Part shown: piece by piece, positions 57,218-64,000 of the stretch
Layout of the letters: each line of letters begins with the position of its first letter
Position numbering within the stretch: the first letter of the stretch is position 1
NCBI RefSeq assembly: GCF_014695725.1
Contig: NZ_JACJOU010000015.1
Span: 124,001-188,000 of the forward strand
Reading direction: 5' to 3'
DNA length: 64,000 bases
Source of the DNA: Microcoleus sp. FACHB-672
Lineage (GTDB): Bacteria > Cyanobacteriota > Cyanobacteriia > Cyanobacteriales > Oscillatoriaceae
Translations under genes and position numbers: made by a program
Notes under the pieces: model-generated
The model's database searches: none
What the model was told of the DNA's origin: nothing
What the model saw: the letters and a program-made list of their open reading frames with translations, nothing else

Positions 57218-59056
57218 TTAAGAATTTTTTGCAGTAGATTGGGATGGTGTTTTTACCGGCATTGCGGTTGAATTTTTCCCCAATTGAGTGCCGGCTGGCA
57301 TCGGGTTCTCGTTAGCGCGGAGATTTGCCGCTTGAACCAAGAGAGAATCTGCAAATGCGATCGATTGTTGCGCGGACTGTCCCCCGGCTAGCTGGGCTAG
57401 TTCTTCGCGGCGTTGGTGTGAGTTGAGCTTTGCGACTCGAACCACGGTTCGCACGTCTGCGAGCAAGAATTCTTGATGATTGTTATGGGTTTCTGTTTCT
57501 GGACAATCAATGGTTTGTTTGTCCACTCGGTAATGATGATCCGCCATCGCCGCGACGAGCGGCTGGTGGGTGACACAAAGGACTTGGTGCCGGTGACTGA
57601 GTTGGTAGAGTTTTTGGGCGATGGCTTGGGCGACTCGTCCGGAAACCCCCACATCAATTTCATCAAAAACCAGCACGCCGGCATCATCGACCTGAGCGAA
57701 ACAGGCTTTCAAGGCCAAGAGGAAACGACTCATTTCCCCACCAGAAGCAATTTCTGTAAGCGGTTGTAAGGGTTCACCGGCATTCGGGCTAAATTTAAAG
57801 GTAATTCGGTCTGCACCGGCAGCGGTGGGAGGACAGGGGGCAATTTCGACCTGAAACTGCACTTTCTCCATCGCCAGGGGCTTAAGTTGTTTAATTAGCC
57901 GAGATTCCAGTTCACCGGCAGCCGTCTGGCGCAACCCGTTTAACGCGCTACAGGCTTCTGTTAGCTGGCTTTGAGCGACTTGATAAGCTTTTTCCAAAAC
58001 TTCTAAGGACTGACCTTCGCCAGTGAGTTCCTCTAGCTCGGTTTGAATCCGCTCATGGTAGGCGATGGCATCGCCCAACCCCGGTCCGTATTTGCGACAG
58101 ATTTGTTTAAGTTCCAAGATCCGCTGCTCAACGTCTTGCAGCCGCTGGGGATCGGCCTCCAAACTCGCCTCGTAGGTCGATATTTGCCGGCCTGCTTCCA
58201 TTATATCGGCTAAGGCGTTACTCACTAAATCGAGGACTGATTGCAGCTCGCTGTCGTAGCGCACCATATCTGTTAGGCTTGCTTCCGCTTGCCCCAATAA
58301 ATCGGCAGCGGCTTCTGCGCCGGTGTCGTTTTGATAAAGTGCTTGGTAGACTTGATAGCTTTGCTGTTGCAGCTCAACGACGTGTCCGAGGCGTCTGCGC
58401 TCACCTTCTAGCTGTTCTAATTCGTCGGCATCGCCCAAACCGGCAGCACTAAGTTCTTTAATTTGATAGTCGATCAAATCGAGTCGTTGCAGTCGTTGCT
58501 GTTCTGACTGCCGCCGCTGTTCAAGCGCTTGTAATGCTTGCTGGGAAATGGCAAAGGCTGCTGCGACTTTTTGCCGGCGATCCAAAATAGCGGTTCCCCC
58601 AAAGGCGTCTAGCCAGTCCCGCTGGCGGGCCGGTTGGCCAAGTTGCACCGTTTGACCTTGGGCGGTAATTTCCACCAGGCGTTCCCGCAGCTGATCCATG
58701 AGCTGGCGGTTGACGAGTACCCCATTCAGGCGAGAACGGCTGCGGAGGCTGGTTTGACCGGCAACCAGTTCCCGGCAGGCAACGAGTAAGGTGCCATCGA
58801 AAAGGTCTATTTCCTGCTCTCGCACCCACTCGGCTACGGTTGGCTCAAGCTCGAATGTTGCTTCGACCAAAGCCCGTTCTGCGCCGGTGCGAATGGCCCG
58901 ACTTGTGACTTTGCCACCCAAGGCAGCATCAAGGGCGTCTAGGATAATCGATTTCCCCGCGCCGGTTTCGCCGGTGAGGACATTAAGGCTGGTGCCAAAT
59001 TCTAATTCCAGCCGATCTATCAGGGCAAAATTTTCAATCCGTAAGGATATCAACAT
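57218..59056 (-). CDS. recN: DNA repair protein RecN
   Basis: SMC-like ATPase of 612 residues acting early in double-strand-break repair with RecA. Walker A GETGAGKS is at 29-36 after LRIENFALIDRLELEF, a typical RecN opening. Long coiled coils fill the middle. The C-terminal lobe has the signature IASGGEMSRFLLALKACF, Walker B VLVFDEIDVGVSGR and the HQVLCVTHQPLVAA motif. A 25-residue Ser/Thr/Pro-rich tail is extra. Monocistronic. Confidence 0.96.
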   Translation of the reverse strand: MLISLRIENFALIDRLELEFGTSLNVLTGETGAGKSIILDALDAALGGKVTSRAIRTGAERALVEATFELEPTVAEWVREQEIDLFDGTLLVACRELVAGQTSLRSRSRLNGVLVNRQLMDQLRERLVEITAQGQTVQLGQPARQRDWLDAFGGTAILDRRQKVAAAFAISQQALQALEQRRQSEQQRLQRLDLIDYQIKELSAAGLGDADELEQLEGERRRLGHVVELQQQSYQVYQALYQNDTGAEAAADLLGQAEASLTDMVRYDSELQSVLDLVSNALADIMEAGRQISTYEASLEADPQRLQDVEQRILELKQICRKYGPGLGDAIAYHERIQTELEELTGEGQSLEVLEKAYQVAQSQLTEACSALNGLRQTAAGELESRLIKQLKPLAMEKVQFQVEIAPCPPTAAGADRITFKFSPNAGEPLQPLTEIASGGEMSRFLLALKACFAQVDDAGVLVFDEIDVGVSGRVAQAIAQKLYQLSHRHQVLCVTHQPLVAAMADHHYRVDKQTIDCPETETHNNHQEFLLADVRTVVRVAKLNSHQRREELAQLAGGQSAQQSIAFADSLLVQAANLRANENPMPAGTQLGKNSTAMPVKTPSQSTAKNS

Positions 59057-59658
59057 GGGTCAAAATTCAGTTTAAAGGCAATATGCCGGGGCGCACGCAA
59101 ATAAGGTTGTTTCAATCTGCCGGTGTGAGGCTCACGCATTCCTTGATATTACACAAAAGTTTTACCCAAGGTTTTTTTAGTCGCTTTGAATCCTAGCAAA
59201 TTTGCTTAAAAAAGCGAATTAATCAAGGTATTGACAAAGAATAAAATCTTGAATGTAAACTTAATTTTGTCTAAAAAGTTTAGGAGGTAAAGCTTTAATT
59301 TTTCAAATTTCCGTGATTTGAATTTTAAACATAGAGATTGAATTGTGTTAAAGCAGAGATTTTGAGTAAATTTTTTTGGCTTTATTTTCTTGAGTTCTGG
59401 CAGCACCCAGAGCGAGTCTGAAGGCTGTTGCTTTTGGGCCTGGGTGAGAGGGAGTTCGCTTCTACAGAAGAAATCCCAGTGAGAGCAAGCCGATTTTCCC
59501 CTTCACTTTAACTTGGCACGCTGCTGTTTTTTGACACACCGGCACTCAACTGCGCCGGCAGCCACTCCTGAACTGAGATTCTACCTTGGGAATTATGGTG
59601 CGCCACCGGCAAATTGTTACAATGTTTAACATCGTTACCTCTAGTCGGTTCCTAACTC
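59057..59658. other. Intergenic region between divergent recN and ABC1 kinase genes
   Basis: About 600 bp, AT-rich near 59200-59400. Both promoters should lie here. A 66-residue minus frame (59206-59406) is Lys/Phe/Leu low complexity and not called. Confidence 0.5.
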
Positions 59659-61734
59659 ATGGATGTCAAGACGGTATCACCTACCTCAGCCCAGTTGAAT
59701 TCAGCGACAATGACCGAGCAGCCGATATCTGCAGCCACAACCCAGGAGGCAAGCTCGGCAGTTGCCACTATCACGGTTGAGAGTGAGCGCATCCCTAGAG
59801 TGGTGGAGCTAACAGACATCGTCGTGCCGGTGCCGACAGATAACTTTTCAGCAAATGCGTTGCAGTACGATGCAGTTGCGATTAACGAATATTACAGCTC
59901 CAGACCGCTGCCGGTGTGGAGGCGCAGGCTAAGCATTGTGTCAAAACTGGCTAGCTTTGGCCTGAATCTATGGTGGGATCGCCAAACCGGCAGATTGGTT
60001 AAAAATCAGCCGGCTAGAGCTGAGCAGTTGCGGAAAATGCTGACTCAGTTAGGCCCAGCCTTTATTAAAATTGGGCAAGCTTTATCAACGCGCCCCGACT
60101 TGGTGCCACCGGGTTATTTGGAAGAGTTGGCGAAATTGCAAGATCAACTGCCTCCCTTCCCCAACAAAATTGCCTACCAATTTATTGAAGAAGAACTCGG
60201 TGCTCACCCTAATGAAATTTATGCCGAACTTTCACTAGAGCCGGTGGCGGCGGCGTCCCTTGGGCAAGTTTACAAAGGCAAGCTGAAAACCGGCGAAACA
60301 GTTGCGGTGAAGGTACAACGACCCGGTTTAGCTGAAAGCATCACTTTAGATGTTTACATCTTGCGGCGGTTGGCTGGTTGGGCGCAAAGAAATATGAAAC
60401 AAGTTCGCAGCGACTTAGTGGCAATTGCCGATGAGTTTGCCGCCCGCTTGTTTGAGGAAATGGACTACACCCACGAGGGTCATAATGCCGAACGGTTCGC
60501 CGAGTTATACGGCCATTTGAAAGACATTTACGTGCCTAAAATTTACTGGCCTTACACGGGCCGGCGGGTGCTGACAATGGAGTGGATCGACGGCACCAAA
60601 CTAACCAATTTAGAATCGCTAAGCGCTCAAGGAATTGACGCTTCATACTTAATTGAATTAGGCGTTCAGTGTTCCCTGCGCCAGCTGCTAGAGCACGGCT
60701 TTTTCCACGCCGATCCCCATCCGGGCAATTTGATGGCAACGCGAGATGGGCAGTTAGCTTATCTCGACTTTGGCATGATGAGCGAGGTGAAACCTTATCA
60801 GCGTTACGGTTTAATTCAAGCCATTGTTCACCTCGTCAACCGCGACTTTGAAGGTTTGGCTCACGATTATGTGAAGCTAGAGTTTTTGACACCGGATACT
60901 GACCTGACGCCAATTATTCCAGCACTAGCCGGCGTGTTTGGTAATGCTTTGGGAGCAAGTGTTGCTGAGTTGAATTTCAAGAGCATTACTGACGAGTTGT
61001 CACAGGTGATGTATGACTATCCCTTCCGCGTGCCGGCTTATTACGCATTGATTATCCGGTCGCTGGTGACCTTAGAAGGGATTGCAATTAATGTCGATCC
61101 CAACTTTAAGGTACTCAGTAAAGCTTATCCTTATGTGGCAAAACGGCTGTTAACAGATACGTCTCCAGAATTGCGATCTTCTTTGCGGGATTTGCTGTTT
61201 AAGGAAGGTAGTTTCCGCTGGAACCGGCTGGAAAATTTATTAAAGAATGCGAAAAGCAGCGATGATTATGATATCAGTCAAGCGCTGAATCAAGCATTAG
61301 AATTTTTGTTCTCCGAACGGGGCGATTTCATTCGAGATTATTTGATTGATGAGATTGTTAAGACTTTAGATACTCTCTCGCGTCAAAGTTTTCAAAACGC
61401 GACTTCTGTTGTGGGAGAGTGGTTTGGTTTAAGGGTAAATAAGCCGGCGATGACTCCTGCAGAAGAGAAAAATATGGAGCATTTCCAACGCATTTTGGGA
61501 ATTCTTCAAGAAACAAAAGGTTTCGATCCGGTAAAGGTGGCTTCAGTGCTTCCCCAGCTTATCCTCAAGCCAGAAACTCAGCGCATGGGTAAGCAAATTG
61601 CTGGCGGTTTAGCTCAGCGTGCTTTAGCGCGGTTGATTCGTGATGTTTTACTACGGGAAGAACCGATTAAAAGTAACGGTTACAATGGCAGTCAACAACG
61701 CGCCTTATCTCTGCCGGCTCAAAGAACAAAATAA
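59659..61734 (+). CDS. ABC1 (AarF/UbiB/ADCK) family atypical kinase
   Basis: 691 residues; an internal ATG at 59710 (MTEQPISA) is another start. The family signature is clear: KxGQ motif in FIKIGQALSTRPDLVPPGYLEELAKLQD, the Ala-rich loop PVAAASLGQVYKG, VAVKVQRPG, catalytic HADPHPGN and the DFG in LDFGMM. A weakly hydrophobic C-terminal region follows. In cyanobacteria and plastids these kinases affect prenylquinone and tocopherol metabolism or plastoglobule-like bodies. The family is expanded in cyanobacteria and this member's substrate is unknown. The N-terminal 70 residues are low complexity. Confidence 0.94.
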   Translation: MDVKTVSPTSAQLNSATMTEQPISAATTQEASSAVATITVESERIPRVVELTDIVVPVPTDNFSANALQYDAVAINEYYSSRPLPVWRRRLSIVSKLASFGLNLWWDRQTGRLVKNQPARAEQLRKMLTQLGPAFIKIGQALSTRPDLVPPGYLEELAKLQDQLPPFPNKIAYQFIEEELGAHPNEIYAELSLEPVAAASLGQVYKGKLKTGETVAVKVQRPGLAESITLDVYILRRLAGWAQRNMKQVRSDLVAIADEFAARLFEEMDYTHEGHNAERFAELYGHLKDIYVPKIYWPYTGRRVLTMEWIDGTKLTNLESLSAQGIDASYLIELGVQCSLRQLLEHGFFHADPHPGNLMATRDGQLAYLDFGMMSEVKPYQRYGLIQAIVHLVNRDFEGLAHDYVKLEFLTPDTDLTPIIPALAGVFGNALGASVAELNFKSITDELSQVMYDYPFRVPAYYALIIRSLVTLEGIAINVDPNFKVLSKAYPYVAKRLLTDTSPELRSSLRDLLFKEGSFRWNRLENLLKNAKSSDDYDISQALNQALEFLFSERGDFIRDYLIDEIVKTLDTLSRQSFQNATSVVGEWFGLRVNKPAMTPAEEKNMEHFQRILGILQETKGFDPVKVASVLPQLILKPETQRMGKQIAGGLAQRALARLIRDVLLREEPIKSNGYNGSQQRALSLPAQRTK

Positions 61735-61747
61735 CCCAAAAATCCCA

Positions 61748-61780
61748 CAGATGAAGTTATCAGCCGGTTAACTTCATCTG
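61748..61780 (+). terminator. Inverted repeat after the ABC1 kinase gene
   Basis: CAGATGAAGTTA/TAACTTCATCTG, a perfect 12-bp stem (61748-61759 with 61769-61780). No tight T-run follows. Probably a terminator or mRNA-stabilising hairpin. Confidence 0.6.
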
Positions 61781-62016
61781 CGTTTATCTGCGGTAAAAAA
61801 AATCAACCTACTATTCTCTCACCGGCTAACTTCCTGCCATCCTATTTAAGTTAAACTCAGAGACATCGATTCTAACTGCATCGCTGCCATCTTAGCATGG
61901 GCACAATTCAAGAATGCCGCGAAATCAGGAAAAATATGTAACATGAATTAATAAAAGTTTCTGAGCAAAAACAAATAATTTCTAATCTTCAAATGCCGGC
62001 TTCAGCTCGATCACAC

Positions 62017-62481
62017 TCACGATGCGGAATTTCCTCTCGCTTGTAACTGAGCAGCAAGCAATTCCAGTGTTCGTTTTTGCTGTTTAAGCTGTTCTTCTAA
62101 CTCTTGAATTTGTTCGCGACGCGCTTCAAGTTCTATGGTGCGACGGGCGAGATCCTGACTTTGTAAGGTGAGGGACTGCCGCCAGTGTTCAACTCGCTCA
62201 GCTTCTTGCTGTAAGAATGCCGGCGAAAAACCTTTGCTTAAATATTGCTGGACTAAATCCAAAATCCAAGGAACGGCTTCTTGAATTTTCACAATTTGGC
62301 GAGTGGGAGAAAGCTCGATCAAAACAAGAAAACCATCGGTTAAAGAGCTGGGTTCTGTTAAAAATACAATGTCTTCACCGGGAACAAGTGCCCAAGTGTC
62401 TTCTGATTTTTGGCGAGCCAAAAGTCGGATGCCGGCTTTACCTAAGAACCCTTTTCTTTGAACCTGAGCTAAATACAGCAT
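62017..62481 (-). CDS. Conserved hypothetical with coiled-coil C-terminus
   Basis: 154 residues. The N-terminal half is compact (MLYLAQVQRKGFLGKAGIRLLARQ; LTDGFLVLIELSPTRQIVKI), perhaps beta-rich. From about 85 to 148 it is a long charged coiled coil (EQIQELEEQLKQQKRTLELLAAQL). I recall similar cyanobacterial proteins but no functional family. It could dimerise or bind a larger partner. It lies 161 bp after the valS stop, separated from it by a stem-loop. Confidence 0.8.
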   Translation of the reverse strand: MLYLAQVQRKGFLGKAGIRLLARQKSEDTWALVPGEDIVFLTEPSSLTDGFLVLIELSPTRQIVKIQEAVPWILDLVQQYLSKGFSPAFLQQEAERVEHWRQSLTLQSQDLARRTIELEARREQIQELEEQLKQQKRTLELLAAQLQARGNSAS

Positions 62482-62557
62482 TACCTAATTCTCTCGCTCG
62501 GTTATATTTTTAACTTTTTGCTTAGCGCTCATTTATATTTGAGGAAATTGGTAAGTT

Positions 62558-62600
62558 TCAAGGTGCCAACCGGCACAGGATTTGCGCGGAGGCACCTTGA
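62558..62600 (-). terminator. Stem-loop downstream of valS
   Basis: TCAAGGTGCC (62558-62567) pairs perfectly with GGCACCTTGA (62591-62600). No T-run follows. It lies 43 bp after valS and is a candidate terminator. Confidence 0.45.
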
Positions 62601-62642
62601 CAAAACACTTAGGCTCTCAGGAGCTACTACTAGATACTATTG

Positions 62643-64000
62643 CTAGAGGTTATTGAGCCGGCTCTGCAAAATTTCCACCTGTTTCTCGGCTTCTGCTAGT
62701 GCATCCCGCGCTCCCTGCACCACTTCTGGTTTAGCATTATCAACGAAGGCGGCATTACTCAAACGACCGGCTAAAGATTTGGCTTCAGCCTCTATCTTTG
62801 CCAAGTTTTTCTCTAACTTAGATCGCAGTGCCGCGACATCAACAACGCCGGCTAAAGGAATGACAATTTGAACTGTTCCCACCACACCCGCAATTGATCC
62901 GCCTTCCCCTTCTTGAGCTTGGAGAGAATCAGAATCAATTGTTTCAGCGATGGTTAAGCCTTCAACCTTCGCTAAATCTTGAATGTAAGATTGCCCTAAT
63001 ATGAGGATATGCCGTTCGCGCTCACTTTCACTTTGTAAAATCGCTGACACTTTCACTGCCGGCTTGATATCCGCTTCAGCGCGAAGATTGCGAACTGTGC
63101 GGATTGTCTCCATGAGCAGATAAAAATCTGACTCTAACTCTAGATTGAGTAAAGTTGCATCAACCTCTGGATAGATTTGTAAGGCTAGCGTTTGATTTTC
63201 ACCGGCTTGCGTTAAGGTGTGCCAAACTTCCTCGGTAATATGAGGCATAAAGGGATGCAGCAGTTTTAAAATTCCTTCCAAAACAACCGCCAGGGTTTGC
63301 TGCGCCACTCGCCGCGAGGCTGTATTCTCGCCTTGCAAACGCGACTTGACTAGCTCAATATACCAATCGCAGAAATCGCCCCAGAAGAATTCATAGAGTG
63401 CTTTGGCAGCTTCTCCGATACCGTAATTTTCGATGGAATTGCCGGTTTGCCGCACCATTTGATGATAGCGAGACAGAATCCAGCGATCACACAATTCTAG
63501 GGCATCTGCTGCCGGCTGGCCTAATTGTTGAGGTGTTTGCCCATCTAAATTCATCATCACAAACCGGGCGGCATTCCACAACTTATTGGTGAAGTTGCGA
63601 GAGGCTTCTACGGTCGCCGATTCTTGCTTTTTGCGATTATATTCCAGCCGAATATCTTGGCCGGCACCGGCAACTTCTCGCACCAGAGCATAGCGCAAAG
63701 CATCTGTCCCATATTTATCCATTAGCAACAGCGGATCGATGCCATTGTTCGCAGATTTTGACATTTTCTTGCCGTTTTCATCGAGCACTAACCCGTGAAT
63801 ATAAACGTCCTTAAACGGCATTTGATCCGTGAAATGCCCTGCCATCATGGTCATCCGGGCAACCCAGAAGAAGATGATATCAAAGCCGGTGACGAGGGTG
63901 GCAGTGGGATAATAAGTGGTGAAATCTGTGGTTTGTTCTGGCCAGCCCAAGACGGAGAAGGGCCAAAGTCCAGAAGAAAACCAGGTATCGAGGACATCGG
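62643..64000 (-). CDS. valS: Valyl-tRNA synthetase, C-terminal part
   Basis: Class I synthetase that charges tRNA-Val. The N-terminal half lies beyond the right edge; the frame is open to base 63998 with [15 protein letters not shown], an expected catalytic-core motif. KKMSKS (ATP binding) is present. The anticodon-binding helical domain follows ([17 protein letters not shown] ... [13 protein letters not shown] ... [15 protein letters not shown]). The C-terminal coiled-coil arm of ValRS is clear ([42 protein letters not shown]). About 452 residues are in the window. Confidence 0.96.
   Translation of the reverse strand, partial: DVLDTWFSSGLWPFSVLGWPEQTTDFTTYYPTATLVTGFDIIFFWVARMTMMAGHFTDQMPFKDVYIHGLVLDENGKKMSKSANNGIDPLLLMDKYGTDALRYALVREVAGAGQDIRLEYNRKKQESATVEASRNFTNKLWNAARFVMMNLDGQTPQQLGQPAADALELCDRWILSRYHQMVRQTGNSIENYGIGEAAKALYEFFWGDFCDWYIELVKSRLQGENTASRRVAQQTLAVVLEGILKLLHPFMPHITEEVWHTLTQAGENQTLALQIYPEVDATLLNLELESDFYLLMETIRTVRNLRAEADIKPAVKVSAILQSESERERHILILGQSYIQDLAKVEGLTIAETIDSDSLQAQEGEGGSIAGVVGTVQIVIPLAGVVDVAALRSKLEKNLAKIEAEAKSLAGRLSNAAFVDNAKPEVVQGARDALAEAEKQVEILQSRLNNL

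Noticed and set aside
59206-59406. 66-residue minus-strand frame
   Set aside because: AT-driven Lys/Phe/Leu low complexity in an intergenic region.

Overview
The window is chromosomal DNA from a filamentous cyanobacterium, probably of the Oscillatoriales type (Microcoleus/Coleofasciculus-like; genus not provable from the window). The evidence is psaC (photosystem I), a CCB-type cytochrome b6f maturation gene, a cyaB-type cyclase, GUN4 domains, a cyanobacterial S1 protein, copies of the HIP1 octamer GCGATCGC, and two-partner-secretion (TPS), CHAT and Uma2 genes of cyanobacterial style. It mixes a housekeeping backbone (glmS, psaC, sbcCD, asnS, ispG, ctp, rpsA-like, panD, ppa, recN, valS) with accessory blocks for signalling, surface proteins and possibly conflict. 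No tRNA, rRNA, CRISPR array or transposase was recognised.

Layout. 0-10 kb: a minus-strand operon with a CHASE2 adenylate cyclase, a DUF928 protein and two tandem TPS exoproteins with about 66-residue repeats; the last gene runs off the left edge. 10.7-18.3 kb: glmS, psaC, a PAS histidine kinase, a gene-poor 1.5 kb stretch with small ORFs, and an Omp85-family outer-membrane protein. 18.5-23.9 kb: sbcC, sbcD, a CCB-like gene and a PadR regulator. 24-25.5 kb: no convincing gene. 25.5-32.4 kb: asnS, small conserved genes, an RsbW-like ATPase, a TPR lipoprotein-like or periplasmic protein and a divergent EF-G. 32.4-37.9 kb: a four-gene minus-strand cassette of TPR-CHAT peptidase, small acidic protein, coiled-coil two-TM protein and Uma2 nuclease. 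38-41 kb: a small conserved gene, ctp and ispG. 41.2-44.3 kb: a decayed kinase copy followed by an intact kinase-GUN4-GUN4-macro fusion. 44.4-52.9 kb: an S1 protein, a secreted metzincin, a dienelactone hydrolase, a GntR regulator, an MBL hydrolase, panD, ppa and a small membrane protein. 53.1-56.8 kb: a GAF-GAF-PAS adenylate cyclase and a downstream paralogue that has lost its catalytic residues. 57.2-64 kb: recN, an ABC1 kinase, a coiled-coil protein and the 3' part of valS.

The most interesting candidates are the kinase-GUN4-GUN4-macro fusion beside its broken duplicate, the CHAT/coiled-coil-membrane/Uma2 cassette (possible caspase-like conflict or cell-death module), and the active/dead cyclase pair. 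cAMP signalling recurs: two apparently active class III cyclases and one pseudo-cyclase lie in this window.
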